Below are positions 36,593 to 46,189 of a DNA stretch of 64,000 bases, in pieces. The stretch is from an uncultured Desulfobulbus sp. (GTDB lineage Bacteria; Desulfobacterota; Desulfobulbia; Desulfobulbales; Desulfobulbaceae): contig NZ_OY760916.1 in NCBI RefSeq assembly GCF_963664075.1, positions 620,001 to 684,000 of the forward strand, written 5' to 3'. The position numbers were made by a program, and so were the translations under genes. The notes under the pieces are model-generated. The model searched no databases. It was not told the DNA's origin and saw only the letters and a program-made list of their open reading frames with translations. Within the stretch, counting starts at the first letter, position 1. Each line of letters starts with the position of its first letter.

Positions 36593-37936
36593 ATGAAAAA
36601 GATCGTCCTGCGTGAAGATGAGATGCCGACTCGCTGGTATAATGTCGTCCCCGACATTCCAAACGGTCTGCAACCACCGCTTGATCCGGAAACCCTGCAG
36701 CCAATCAGTCCAGAAAAACTGGGGGCTGTGTTCCCCATGTCCCTGCTCGAGCAGGAAATGACCCAGGAGCAATGGATCGACATTCCGCAGGAGGTCATGG
36801 AGGTCTATAAAATCTGGCGTCCGGCGCCTCTGGTTCGTGCCAACAAACTGGAAGAGGCACTGGGCACCAAGGCCAAAATCTATTTCAAATACGAGGGCTG
36901 CAGCCCGGTGGGCAGCCATAAGCCCAACTCCGCTGTTCCCCAGGCCTATTATAACAAACAGGCTGGCATCAAGCGTCTGACTACCGAGACCGGTGCCGGA
37001 CAGTGGGGCTCTGCGCTGTCTCTGGCCACCTCAAAATTTGGTCTTGAGTGTAAGGTGTACATGGTTCGGGTTTCTTTTGACCAGAAACCGTATCGTAAAT
37101 CGATTATTCAGACCTTTGGCGGCAATGTCGTTGCCAGCCCCAGTGAGGAGACTGAAACCGGACGCCGCATTCGTGCTGAGTTCCCCGACACTCCGGGCGC
37201 TCTGGGCATTGCGATTTCTGAGGCACTTGAAGACGCTAACTCCCGCGAAGACACCAACTACGCGTTGGGCTCAGTCCTCAACCATGTTGTTTTGCATCAG
37301 TCCATCATTGGCCTTGAGGCCAAAAAACAGATGGAAATCATCGGTGACTACCCGGATGTCATTGTCGGGTGTTGCGGTGGTGGCTCCAACTTCGCCGGTC
37401 TGCTCGCGCCCTTTGTCGCTGATTACCGCAACGGCAAGAAGATCGAATTCGTCGGCTATGAGCCTGCTTCCTGCCCAACCATGACCGGCGGACGGTTGGC
37501 CTATGACGCTGGCGATGTAGCCATGATGACCCCGCTTCTCTACATGTACACCCTGGGCCACGACTTTGTTCCTCCGGGTATTCATGCCGGTGGTCTGCGG
37601 TATCACGGTATGGCACCTATTGTCTCCGCCCTGGTTCGCGACGGTATTGTTACCCCCAAATCTGTCCACCAGATGGAATGTTTCGAGGCAGGTGTACTCT
37701 TTGCCAAAACCGAGGGGATTATTCCGGCTCCGGAGACCACCCACGCCATCCGCGGGGCCATCATCGAGGCCATGAAAGATCCCAACGAGCCCAAGACCAT
37801 TCTTTTCAACTTCTCTGGTCATGGCCTGATTGATATGGCTTCCTACGATAACTATTTCAGCGGTAAACTCAGCGATTACTCCTACCCCAAAGATCAGATT
37901 GAGGCTTCTCTGGCCCGTCTGCCTAAAGTTGGTTGA
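36593..37936 (+). CDS. trpB: Tryptophan synthase beta-like protein (TrpB2 class)
   Basis: This 447-residue PLP enzyme belongs to the TrpB2 group, longer at the N terminus than classic TrpB. The PLP lysine is Lys110 in [14 protein letters not shown]; later [23 protein letters not shown] (phosphate cup) and YHGMAPIVS are visible. TrpB2 proteins make tryptophan from indole and serine, often without a stable TrpA partner. No trpA or other trp gene is near, consistent with a stand-alone indole-salvage role. GAGAGGAAAAG precedes the ATG. Confidence 0.92.
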   Translation: MKKIVLREDEMPTRWYNVVPDIPNGLQPPLDPETLQPISPEKLGAVFPMSLLEQEMTQEQWIDIPQEVMEVYKIWRPAPLVRANKLEEALGTKAKIYFKYEGCSPVGSHKPNSAVPQAYYNKQAGIKRLTTETGAGQWGSALSLATSKFGLECKVYMVRVSFDQKPYRKSIIQTFGGNVVASPSEETETGRRIRAEFPDTPGALGIAISEALEDANSREDTNYALGSVLNHVVLHQSIIGLEAKKQMEIIGDYPDVIVGCCGGGSNFAGLLAPFVADYRNGKKIEFVGYEPASCPTMTGGRLAYDAGDVAMMTPLLYMYTLGHDFVPPGIHAGGLRYHGMAPIVSALVRDGIVTPKSVHQMECFEAGVLFAKTEGIIPAPETTHAIRGAIIEAMKDPNEPKTILFNFSGHGLIDMASYDNYFSGKLSDYSYPKDQIEASLARLPKVG

Positions 37937-37964
37937 TCGTTTCGCTGTACCCTCAGGGCGAAAT

Positions 37965-39170
37965 ATGATGCGTCAGTCCCCGTTGTTGGGGCTGCTTCTT
38001 CTGTTCGCTCTGAGTGTTGTTTTTGACCGGCAGGTTGGCTATGCAACCTGCCGGTCTTTTGTTGGGCTGCATTCACCTTCGGCGTACGGGGTTGCTGATG
38101 TTGGTGGGCAGATACAGTCAGGCTGCAACCTTGATCGATCGCTGGTACCCGCCAGTGTCCTCAAGATAGCCACTGTTGCCGCCGCCTTCGAGATTCTGGG
38201 GCCAGACTACCATTTCCCCACAGAGTTTTACCTCGACAAAGAGCAGAACCTGATCATCAGGGGATTTGGCGACCCCAGCCTGATCTCAGAAGAGATTACC
38301 CTGCTGGCGGTGCAACTTTATCAGCGCGGGTTGCGGCGCGTAAACCACATTTACATTGATGATTCCGCCTTTGCCCTGGAACAGGCCCCACCAGGACAGG
38401 GGAAGAGCGATAACCCCTTTGACGCGCATGTGGGGGCGGTGTCTGTTAATTTTAACACCCTCCATTTTCGTAAAGATGGCTCTCTGGTTGAGAGTGCTGA
38501 AAAGCAGACCCCGACCTTGCCCCTGATGCAGCAGGTAGCACAGGGCTATGGCTCGGGTACCTTTCGGGTCAATATCTGCTCCCAGGGGGGCGCGCCCAAA
38601 GAGATGATGGGCAGGTACGCGGCCGAGCTCTTTGAGGCTGCATTGCGTGACGCGGGGATAGCTGTTGCCGGGTACGGTGGTCGCAGGCAGGTGACCGCGC
38701 AGGAAGCACTGTTGTATCGTCACCTGAGTCGCAAGAACCTGCGCGAGCTGTGTCGCTCGACCCTGTTGTACTCCTCAAATTTCATGGCCAACCTCATTTT
38801 TTTGCAAACCGGGGCGGCGCGTTATGGCTATCCTGCGACTTGGGCCAAGGGGCAGAAAGCTGCCAATGAGCAATTGAAAGCCCAATTGGGGGCACTCGCC
38901 ACGAATATTGTCCAGGTTGATGGTGCAGGGCTTGCCCGAAAAAACAGGGTGACTGCCCGGTCCATGCTCCACCTGTTGCAGGTCTTTCATGACCATAAAG
39001 ATCTTCTGAAAACGGTTAAGGGCGTCGCCCTGAAAACGGGGACAATGAGCGGAGTGTACAATCTTGCCGGATACCTGCCCGGCGATAAGGCGTTCGTCAT
39101 TTTACTCAATCAGAAAGACAACAGCAGGTATCAGCTTTTGGCACAGCTGAAAAGGCAGTTTCACCAGTAG
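37965..39170 (+). CDS. dacB: D-alanyl-D-alanine carboxypeptidase/endopeptidase, peptidase S13 (PBP4 type)
   Basis: The 401-residue periplasmic enzyme trims or cleaves peptidoglycan cross-links. A hydrophobic signal (LLGLLLLFALSVVF) is followed by the S-x-x-K site (Ser64-Val-Leu-Lys67 in VPASVLKIAT), the SxN motif in LLYSSNFMANL and KTGT near residue 355. The sequence is shorter than E. coli PBP4, with a reduced inserted domain. Start at ATG 37965; ATG 37968 is equivalent. It lies 28 bases after trpB2, perhaps in one transcript. Confidence 0.9.
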   Translation: MMRQSPLLGLLLLFALSVVFDRQVGYATCRSFVGLHSPSAYGVADVGGQIQSGCNLDRSLVPASVLKIATVAAAFEILGPDYHFPTEFYLDKEQNLIIRGFGDPSLISEEITLLAVQLYQRGLRRVNHIYIDDSAFALEQAPPGQGKSDNPFDAHVGAVSVNFNTLHFRKDGSLVESAEKQTPTLPLMQQVAQGYGSGTFRVNICSQGGAPKEMMGRYAAELFEAALRDAGIAVAGYGGRRQVTAQEALLYRHLSRKNLRELCRSTLLYSSNFMANLIFLQTGAARYGYPATWAKGQKAANEQLKAQLGALATNIVQVDGAGLARKNRVTARSMLHLLQVFHDHKDLLKTVKGVALKTGTMSGVYNLAGYLPGDKAFVILLNQKDNSRYQLLAQLKRQFHQ

Positions 39171-39308
39171 TGTGCTATTGCCGCCAATATTTTGACAAAA
39201 AAGAGAGATTGGTCCCTTGGCCAATAGACTTTATCGACTTCAGTCTTATATTTGCATAAGCAAAATGAGACAGACACTTACAAAGACAAAATTCCAGTTC
39301 ACAGCGTT

Positions 39309-40268
39309 ATGGATTACTACCAGAGTCTTGGTGTGGCAAAAACAGCCAGCGCCGAGGAAATCAAAAAAGCCTATAGAAAATTAGCCCTCAAGTATCATCC
39401 CGATAAAAACCCGGATGATAAGGCTGCCGAGGATAAATTTAAGGAAATCAGTGAAGCCTACGCGGTGCTCTCTGATCCGGAGAAACGTCAGCAGTACGAT
39501 ACCTTCGGCTCCACCGGCTTTAAGCAACGCTATTCCCAGGAAGATATCTTTCGCAACTTTGATCTCAACGATATTCTCCGCCAGTTTGGTTTTGGTGGGG
39601 GCTTTCGTCCTGGTGGTGGCGGAGGCGGTTTTCGCACCAGCAACTTTCGTTCGGCCGGCGGCGGTTCACCCTTTGAAAATATTTTTGGTGGTGGCGGTAT
39701 GCGTGGAGGCTGTGGTGGCGGAGGCTGTGGGCCTCAACCGACCCGTGGTGAGGATCTGACCTATGAACTCCAGGTGAGCCTTGAAGATGTTCTAAACGGC
39801 ACCGAAAAGACCATTAGTCTGCGCCATCAGGGCGGCCAGAATCAGAATGTTTCTGTCAAGGTTCCTAAGGGTATTGAGAATGGCAAACGGCTGCGTTTAA
39901 GCGGTAAGGGTGCTCCTTCGCAGACAGGTGGCTCGCCCGGGGATCTTTACCTTAAGGTCCAGGTGGCTGAACACCCGGTCTTTCAGCGCCAGGATGACGA
40001 TCTGCTTGTTGAGCATCGTATTCCCTTCAGCCGGGCCTGCCTTGGAACCAGTATTGAAGTCGCCACTCTGGAAGGGAAAAAATTCAATGTCAAGGTGCCC
40101 GCAGGCGTGCAGCAGGAAGCGAAGCTGCGCATCAAGGGCCATGGACTGCCGGTTGGGCCCATCGGCACCCGGGGAGATCTGCTGGTGAAAATAGCAATCC
40201 AGATTCCCAAGACACTCACCCCTGAGCAGGAAGAGGCAGTGCAAACTCTTGCCAAGCACGGACTGTAA
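39309..40268 (+). CDS. J-domain co-chaperone of CbpA type
   Basis: The 319-residue protein has an N-terminal J domain with HPD at 30-32 (KYHPDKNP), a Gly/Phe-rich stretch with a glycine-rich insert (residues 95-155) and a DnaJ C-terminal peptide-binding domain ([18 protein letters not shown] ... [19 protein letters not shown]). The CxxCxGxG zinc-finger repeats of DnaJ are absent, as in CbpA. It would stimulate DnaK ATPase. The start is placed at MDYYQSLGV by homology although no ribosome site is evident. It ends at a strong terminator. Confidence 0.9.
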   Translation: MDYYQSLGVAKTASAEEIKKAYRKLALKYHPDKNPDDKAAEDKFKEISEAYAVLSDPEKRQQYDTFGSTGFKQRYSQEDIFRNFDLNDILRQFGFGGGFRPGGGGGGFRTSNFRSAGGGSPFENIFGGGGMRGGCGGGGCGPQPTRGEDLTYELQVSLEDVLNGTEKTISLRHQGGQNQNVSVKVPKGIENGKRLRLSGKGAPSQTGGSPGDLYLKVQVAEHPVFQRQDDDLLVEHRIPFSRACLGTSIEVATLEGKKFNVKVPAGVQQEAKLRIKGHGLPVGPIGTRGDLLVKIAIQIPKTLTPEQEEAVQTLAKHGL

Positions 40269-40292
40269 TCCTGTTCTTCTTGCGCCTGTAAC

Positions 40293-40336
40293 AAAAAAAG
40301 CCTGGTAGAAAAGGTCTCTTCTGCCAGGCTTTTTTT
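40293..40336. terminator. Bidirectional terminator
   Basis: AAAAAAAGCCTGGTAGAA pairs with TTCTGCCAGGCTTTTTTT. It serves the J-protein gene on the plus strand and the small lipoprotein gene on the minus strand. Confidence 0.88.
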
Positions 40337-40354
40337 GTCGAGAGAGCTGGGCAC

Positions 40355-40618
40355 TCAGCAGCCTTCAAGCTCCATTTTTGGGCGTGTCTTTTTCTCCACT
40401 TCTTGAATCTGCTTGTTCGCGGCTTCTTGTACCTCAGCAGCCTGTTGGGCCTGTTCCAGCGGTTTTTGTATGGATTCTGCCGCTTTCTGTCCGAGTTCCT
40501 GTTGGAGGGTTTCTTTCTTCTCCACCTCTTCTTTTTTCTCTGGCGAGCAGCCTAGCAGCAGAATACTCAGGCACAAGGCGCTGAGGATAGATCCAAGGAT
40601 GAGTTTTTTCAGGGGCAT
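40355..40618 (-). CDS. Small lipoprotein, coiled-coil rich
   Basis: The 87-residue precursor has a lysine-starting signal and lipobox LLLGC, then a charged Glu/Lys/Gln/Ala-rich helical region and a C-terminal cysteine (LEGC). Serine at +2 predicts outer-membrane sorting. AAGGAGG precedes the ATG at 40618. Function unknown. It follows the aminotransferase gene by 10 bases, so it may be in the same transcript. Confidence 0.75.
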   Translation of the reverse strand: MPLKKLILGSILSALCLSILLLGCSPEKKEEVEKKETLQQELGQKAAESIQKPLEQAQQAAEVQEAANKQIQEVEKKTRPKMELEGC

Positions 40619-40628
40619 TTTTTCCTCC

Positions 40629-41807
40629 TTAAGCAAGTTCACGGATAGAGTCACCCAGCCGTTTAATCCCTTCTACAATGGTCGGCTCATCCGAGCAGGA
40701 AAAATTGAGTCGCAGGGTGTTGCTGTCCTTGCGGTCAACATAGAAGGGCGTGCCGGGGACAAAGGCCACTTTCTTTTTAATGGCCGCTTCAAAGAGTGCC
40801 ATGGACGACATCGTCTCAGGCAGTGTAACCCAAAGAAACATTCCCCCCTCGGGATTGGTGCAAGTTATACCGGCAGGGAAATAGTCGTTGATCGCACCGA
40901 TCATGGCCTCCTTTTGTTTTCCGTACTGGGCGATGATGGTTGCCACGTGGGCATCGATATCGTTATCCACCAGATAGCGGTGGAGGATACGTTGGGCCAG
41001 ATAATCAGAATGGAGATCCGCCGCCTGTTTGGCGATGATGAGCTTATCCATGATCCGGGGTGGGGCAACCAACCAGCCTAAACGTAGGGCAGGGGCCACG
41101 GTCTTGGAAAAGGAGCCCAGCAGGACCGTATTTTCCGGGGCCAGCTGTTTGAAGCTGATTTTAGGTTCCCCGGAAAAGCGCAGAGCGCCGTAGGGGTCAT
41201 CCTGAATGATGATACAGGAGGTCCCTTTGAGCAGCGTAGCCACTGCCTTGCGATTTTCATTGGAGTAGCTGATCCCGCTTGGATTTTGAAAGTTGGTTAC
41301 GGTGTACAGCAGCTTAGGAGATCGTTCCTCCAAGACCTGCGCGAGTTTCTCGGTATCCATCCCCCCTTCGCCAACCGGGACCGGATGAAACCGAGGGCGA
41401 TAAAGTGCAAAGGCCTGAATGGCGCCCAGGTATCCGGGTTCTTCAATGATCAGGTCATCGCCCTCGTTGAGAAAGGTCTTTCCCAGAAGATCCAGTCCCT
41501 GTTGCGATCCGGTGGTAATGAGGATGTCTTCAGGGGCTATATCAAGCCCGTCGCGCGTTCTGTAGCGTTCGCTGATCAGTTCTCGCAAGCCGATATAGCC
41601 TTCAGAGTTGGCGTACTGGAGGATTTCAGCGCCAGCCTCTTCAAAGATATCATTTGCTGCTTTCTGCAGGGCCTTGACTGGAAAGAAGTCCCGATTGGGC
41701 AGACCACCGGCAAAAGAGATAATGGACGCGTCAATGGTAACTTTGAGAATTTCCCGAATAAAGGATTTGGGCACATCGTTGATGCGATCAGAAAATGCGT
41801 TTTCCAT
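40629..41807 (-). CDS. PLP-dependent aminotransferase (LysN/2-aminoadipate aminotransferase-like)
   Basis: This 392-residue fold-type I aminotransferase resembles the LysN/AadAT/MocR-related class I group. It has ISFAGGLPNRDFFP near the N terminus, TTGSQQGLDLLGK, TNFQNPSG (Asn180s), DDPYGALRFSG and the PLP lysine Lys235 in GSFSKTVAPALRLGW, then LRLNFSC near the end for substrate carboxylate binding. Substrate could be 2-aminoadipate, leucine or an aromatic amino acid. GAGG sits upstream of the ATG. It lies downstream of leuCD on the same strand after a terminator-like gap. Confidence 0.88.
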   Translation of the reverse strand: MENAFSDRINDVPKSFIREILKVTIDASIISFAGGLPNRDFFPVKALQKAANDIFEEAGAEILQYANSEGYIGLRELISERYRTRDGLDIAPEDILITTGSQQGLDLLGKTFLNEGDDLIIEEPGYLGAIQAFALYRPRFHPVPVGEGGMDTEKLAQVLEERSPKLLYTVTNFQNPSGISYSNENRKAVATLLKGTSCIIIQDDPYGALRFSGEPKISFKQLAPENTVLLGSFSKTVAPALRLGWLVAPPRIMDKLIIAKQAADLHSDYLAQRILHRYLVDNDIDAHVATIIAQYGKQKEAMIGAINDYFPAGITCTNPEGGMFLWVTLPETMSSMALFEAAIKKKVAFVPGTPFYVDRKDSNTLRLNFSCSDEPTIVEGIKRLGDSIRELA

Positions 41808-42011
41808 AGTAGCCTCAGGGCTCGGTTGTGCCGGGCAAGAAAATAGAAAATAGAAAATATGAGAAAAGAAAGGCCGAGCGCCTTCAAAAATGAGGTGGGG
41901 GGTCTTTCAGAAATATATTGACCGCCTAGGATAGACGGTTGTGGCAGTTTTGGCAAGAGCATCGCCACTGATCCGCGTGGCGCCAGTGATATTGCGGAGG
42001 GTAAGCGGTAT

Positions 42012-42062
42012 AAAAAAAAGGAAGATTGAGTGGGGGAAGACAACAGGTCGCTGTCTCCCCCC
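42012..42062 (-). terminator. Terminator-like hairpin after leuD
   Basis: On the minus strand GGGGGGAGACA pairs with TGTCTTCCCCC. A run of eight T follows, but only after about 12 bases, so termination efficiency is uncertain. It separates leuD from the aminotransferase gene. Confidence 0.45.
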
Positions 42063-42079
42063 AGGCAAACGAATGCGAA

Positions 42080-42607
42080 TCAGTAGTTGCTGTCTGCAAA
42101 TGCCAACCAGCCGCCAGCGCCGATCAGTTTTTTGTCAAAGGCGTTGAGGCTGAAACCGCACTCCACGCTCGCGTCATCGCTGGTGGCGATAACTTTTTCG
42201 CTCTCCAGGTCGACCTTGACCATGACTTTCCCTTTGAGTGCAAAGAGTTTGTCCAGATCGGCAGCAGGTAATTCAATAGCGAGAATACCGCAGTTGAACA
42301 TGTTCTGCCGGAAAATACGGGCAAAACTCTCCCCTATCACCACATTGATGTCATTGACTTCCAGGGCCCAGACCGCGTGCTCACGGGAAGAACCACAGCC
42401 AAAATTGGAGCGGGTGATCACTACCTGGGCTTCCTGCATCACGGGAGAATGGGGATCAAAATCCTGACCTTCCAGGCGTAGGTCCTCCAAAAGGTGCGGT
42501 GCAAGTGCTTTTTTGGTGATTTCGGTGAGATATTTAGCAGGAATGATCTCATCGGTGTTGATATCGCTTCTATCGAGAAAGGCCGCAGGGCCACCAAACT
42601 GTTTCAT
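42080..42607 (-). CDS. leuD: 3-isopropylmalate dehydratase small subunit
   Basis: The 175-residue swivel domain of the aconitase family pairs with LeuC. It shows DRSDINTDEIIPAKYLT at the N terminus and NFGCGSSREHAVWAL, the substrate-binding loop. It is 35 bases after leuC. Related homoaconitase small subunits look very similar, so the leucine assignment is by convention. AAGGAT precedes the ATG. Confidence 0.9.
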   Translation of the reverse strand: MKQFGGPAAFLDRSDINTDEIIPAKYLTEITKKALAPHLLEDLRLEGQDFDPHSPVMQEAQVVITRSNFGCGSSREHAVWALEVNDINVVIGESFARIFRQNMFNCGILAIELPAADLDKLFALKGKVMVKVDLESEKVIATSDDASVECGFSLNAFDKKLIGAGGWLAFADSNY

Positions 42608-42642
42608 AGCAAATCCTTCTTGTTTATGGTGTCTGTCTCTGA

Positions 42643-43929
42643 TTAGTTGAGGAAAGGGCGAGGATCAGTGATTGTCCCAGTAATAGCAGCTGCCGCTGCG
42701 CTGGCCGGGCTCATCAGGTGGACCATACCGCCTTTTCCCATACGGCCATTGAAGTTACGATTGGTGGTGGATGCGCAGACCTCGCCATCGGCGAGAACAC
42801 CACTGCTCATGCCCAGACAGGCGCCACAGGTGGGGTTCATGATACAGAAGCCGCTGTCCATGAAAATTTTGATCAGACCTTCTTCAAGCGCCATGGAATA
42901 GATTTTAGGGGTCGCCGGAACAAGAATTCCACGTACGGTCTCGGCAATGGTCTTTCCTTTGACCACGGCAGCCGCCTCGCGCAGGTCTTCGATACGGCCG
43001 TTGGTGCAGGAGCCAATGTAGACCTGGTCGACCTTGGTGCCTTCCATCTCGGTGACGTCTTTGACGCAATCGGGTTTGTAGCCGTAGGTGACCTGGGGGC
43101 TCAAGGTGGCCACATCGATGGTCAAGGTGCGCTCGTAAACCGCGTCCGCATCGGAACGCCATTTGGTAAAGTCTTCGGTTGCGGCCTCAATGGATGCGTA
43201 CTCGTCTTGGATAAAAGGCCAGAGGTACTCGGCGGTGACCTGGTCAGGTTGACAGACCCCAGAGGTCGCGCCCGCTTCAACCGCCATGTTGCAGAGGGTC
43301 ATACGTGAAGCCATGTTCATGGCATCGATGACCGGTCCGCAAAATTCGATGACCATATCGGTGCCACCGTTCACGGTGAGCTGTTTGATCACGTTAAGGA
43401 TGATATCCTTGGCGCCAACACCTTGGGGCAGGGTGCCGATGACTTCAACTTTGAGTGATTTCGGGGCGCGGAAGGCGCATACGCCTTTCAAAATGCCCAC
43501 CTCGAGATCGGTGGTGCCCACGCCGGCGGCAAAGGCACCAAAGGCACCGTGGGTACAGGTGTGGGAATCCCCCATGATGACAGTGTTCCCGGGGCGAATG
43601 AAGCCTTTTTCAGGGAAGAGGGCGTGACAGACACCGTTGCGGCCGATATCGAAAAAATCCTGAATGTTATGGCGCCGTGCCCAGTCGCGCATGATCTTGG
43701 CCTGGGTTGCGGTTTTGGAATCTTTGGCCGGGGTCACATGATCGATGACTGCTTTGATACGTTTGGGATCACAGACCCGATCCATCCCCTTCTCCATAAG
43801 GTCCATAATGGCAATGGGGGTGGTGATTTCGTGGCACATGATAACGTCGATATCAAGCACCATGTTACCCGGTGTCGGGGTATCCCGCAGGTGGGCCGCA
43901 AAGATTTTTTCAGTAATGGTCTGTCCCAT
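42643..43929 (-). CDS. leuC: 3-isopropylmalate dehydratase large subunit
   Basis: This 428-residue aconitase-family protein, of the shorter type shared with archaeal LeuC and homoaconitase, isomerises 2- to 3-isopropylmalate. [4Fe-4S] ligands are seen in YIGSCTNGR and in MNPTCGACLG. GDSHTCTHGAFGAFAAGVGTTD and ASTTNRNFNGRMG are other family marks. It heads a minus-strand unit with leuD. leuA and leuB are not in the window. GGAG precedes the ATG. Confidence 0.92.
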   Translation of the reverse strand: MGQTITEKIFAAHLRDTPTPGNMVLDIDVIMCHEITTPIAIMDLMEKGMDRVCDPKRIKAVIDHVTPAKDSKTATQAKIMRDWARRHNIQDFFDIGRNGVCHALFPEKGFIRPGNTVIMGDSHTCTHGAFGAFAAGVGTTDLEVGILKGVCAFRAPKSLKVEVIGTLPQGVGAKDIILNVIKQLTVNGGTDMVIEFCGPVIDAMNMASRMTLCNMAVEAGATSGVCQPDQVTAEYLWPFIQDEYASIEAATEDFTKWRSDADAVYERTLTIDVATLSPQVTYGYKPDCVKDVTEMEGTKVDQVYIGSCTNGRIEDLREAAAVVKGKTIAETVRGILVPATPKIYSMALEEGLIKIFMDSGFCIMNPTCGACLGMSSGVLADGEVCASTTNRNFNGRMGKGGMVHLMSPASAAAAAITGTITDPRPFLN

Positions 43930-44019
43930 TCGTGCGCTCCAAAAGGCTGAAAGATGGAAAAAAGAAAGAGAAACCGCCTCGGAATATCGAGATGCGGCCG
44001 ATTTTCAGATAAACACGAT

Positions 44020-44048
44020 TTTTTACACCTGGCGGCCCTGTTCGTCAA
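44020..44048 (-). promoter_or_regulatory. Candidate sigma-70 promoter for leuCD
   Basis: On the minus strand TTGACG and TAAAAA are separated by 17 bases, about 90 bases upstream of leuC. Confidence 0.5.
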
Positions 44049-44100
44049 TTTCTTTTGGAACCGATCCGGAAAACCCTGCGGATTAAAAACACGGAACAAC

Positions 44101-44129
44101 TGTACATTATCAAAGTGATTGCGTATACT
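44101..44129 (+). promoter_or_regulatory. Candidate sigma-70 promoter for yejA-like gene
   Basis: TGTACA and TATACT are separated by 17 bases, in the divergent leuC-yejA region, about 60 bases before the coding start. Confidence 0.45.
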
Positions 44130-44192
44130 GGCGCAGTCCAGCCGCTCAGAAATCTGCAGTACATTTTATTCTTTGAATCCGTGAGTCTCCCT

Positions 44193-46019
44193 ATGGTCAA
44201 TGATCTCAAAGCGATTTTTTTTGGTTTTCTCTTCCTTATGGGGCTGTTTTTCCGCAGCTCTCCTGCTCTGGCTGCCCATGGGGTGAGTATTGACGGAACG
44301 CTTAAGTATGCGCCGGATTTCAAACGGTTCGACTACACCTCTGAACATGCCCAAAAGGGAGGTGCCCTGGTGCTTCATGACCTGGGCAGCTTTGAGAAAA
44401 TGAATCCTTTTACCCTCAAAGGATCTGCTCCCAGCGGCCTGAGCCCCTATGTTTTTGAAACCCTGGCCGTTGCCAGTCTTGATGAACCCTTTGCCGAATA
44501 TGGGCTCATTGCCGAAGATATCGAATTGGCTGCCGATAAAAAGTCGGTCACCTTTACCCTGAATCCCAAAGCAAAATTCTCTGATGGTACACCCATTACA
44601 GCCCAGGATGTACAGTTTTCGCTGGAAACCCTGAAAAGCGACCAGGCGCATCCGTTTTATCAGCTCTACTTCCATGATATCGAAAAGGCCGAGATTTTGG
44701 GGCCGCGCACTATTCGCTTTCTCTTTGTTCGTCCCAATCGGGAACTGCACATGGTGGCTGCCCAGTTACCTGTCTTAAGCCAGAAATATTACACCGCTCA
44801 TCCCTTCAATCCCGAAGGCGGGAAGGGGGCAATGGACATACCCGTTGGCAGTGGACCCTATGTGGTCAGCGATGTGCAGCCAGGAAAATCCATCACCTAC
44901 ACCAAAAATCCTGACTATTGGGCGAAAGATCTCAACGTGCGCCAGGGGATGTTCAATTTTGACACCATCGTGGTGAAGTACTTTAAGGATCCCATTGTCA
45001 GCCTTGAGGCCTTTAAGGCTGGCGAATTTGATTTTCTCATGGCCCATATCTCCAAACAGTGGAACCGTGATCTGACAGGCCGCCGTTTTGACAACGGAGA
45101 GCTTGTCAAAAAGACCTTTCCTCATAAAAACAATGCAGGCATTCAGGGCTTTGCCTTTAATCTCCGCAGACCAATATTTCAGGATGTGCGTGTACGCCAG
45201 GCACTGGGGCTGGCCCTTGATTTTGAATGGACCAATAAGACCCTCTTTTTTGATCAGTACACCCGCAACACCTCCTATTTTTCCAACTCACCCTATGCCG
45301 CGACCGGGTTGCCCAGTCCTGCTGAGCTTGCGCTGTTGAATCCATTTAAAGAGCAGCTGCCAGCCAAGGTCTTTACCAAGCCACTGTCAGCGCCGACGAC
45401 CACCCCGCCAGCAAGTCTGCGCGGTAACCTGCGTCAGGCCCACGCGCTCCTTGCCCAGGCTGGCTGGAAGGTGGACAATGGCTTTTTGGTTAACGCCCAG
45501 GGGGAACCTTTTACCTTTGAAATTCTCCTGGCTGATGGCTCCTTTGAGCGAGTTATCGCACCCTATGCGGCAAATTTGCGCAAACTTGGTATTGTAGTCA
45601 GCTATCGGACCATTGACCCGGCTCTCTACGCTGACCGGGTGAAAAATTTTGATTTCGACATGGTGGTCACCGGTTATGGTCAGTCCCAGTCACCTGGGAA
45701 TGAGCAGCGCGACTATTGGACCTCGGCCGCTGCGGATCACAAGGGATCGCGCAATATCATCGGTATTAAGAGCCCCGTGGTGGATGCCCTGGTCGATGCC
45801 ATTATCTATGCGGAAAACCAGGAGGTGCTGACCACCGCCTGCCGTGCCCTTGACCGCGTGCTGTGGTATGGCTATTACATAGTACCAAACTGGTATCTGG
45901 CCTATCACCGGCTGGCTTTTAACGCACATCTCAAATATCCCGAGACATTACCCCTCTATTACAGCTATGATCAGTGGCTTGCTACCTGGTGGCGGGATGA
46001 TGTGTATCCAAATCCGTGA
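44193..46019 (+). CDS. Peptide/oligopeptide ABC transporter substrate-binding protein (YejA-like)
   Basis: The 608-residue periplasmic protein belongs to solute-binding family 5. A signal peptide (IFFGFLFLMGLFFRSSPALA) precedes AHGVSIDG. Key segments are GALVLHDLGSFEKMNPF, ETLAVASLDEPF, AKFSDGTPITAQDVQFSLE, the YejA-type KNNAGIQGFAFNLRRPIFQDVRVRQAL and WYGYYIVPNWYLAYHR. YejA in enterobacteria delivers peptides such as microcin C to YejBEF. No permease or ATPase genes follow here, so its partners must be elsewhere. ATG 44193 is favoured; GTG 44181 is in frame. Confidence 0.88.
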   Translation: MVNDLKAIFFGFLFLMGLFFRSSPALAAHGVSIDGTLKYAPDFKRFDYTSEHAQKGGALVLHDLGSFEKMNPFTLKGSAPSGLSPYVFETLAVASLDEPFAEYGLIAEDIELAADKKSVTFTLNPKAKFSDGTPITAQDVQFSLETLKSDQAHPFYQLYFHDIEKAEILGPRTIRFLFVRPNRELHMVAAQLPVLSQKYYTAHPFNPEGGKGAMDIPVGSGPYVVSDVQPGKSITYTKNPDYWAKDLNVRQGMFNFDTIVVKYFKDPIVSLEAFKAGEFDFLMAHISKQWNRDLTGRRFDNGELVKKTFPHKNNAGIQGFAFNLRRPIFQDVRVRQALGLALDFEWTNKTLFFDQYTRNTSYFSNSPYAATGLPSPAELALLNPFKEQLPAKVFTKPLSAPTTTPPASLRGNLRQAHALLAQAGWKVDNGFLVNAQGEPFTFEILLADGSFERVIAPYAANLRKLGIVVSYRTIDPALYADRVKNFDFDMVVTGYGQSQSPGNEQRDYWTSAAADHKGSRNIIGIKSPVVDALVDAIIYAENQEVLTTACRALDRVLWYGYYIVPNWYLAYHRLAFNAHLKYPETLPLYYSYDQWLATWWRDDVYPNP

Positions 46020-46189
46020 GATGAATGCGCGCGGATGTACAGGGGAGTGACGGCGGGGGAAAACTGCATATTTAATAGAGTTAGCCTTTTTTAATAGTAT
46101 CGTATTCTTGGCTTTTTGGGTTTTGAGAGAGAACGGACCCTCTCGCCAGGTGAACCGTATTCAGATTGATTAGGTGTATTTGGACGTAC

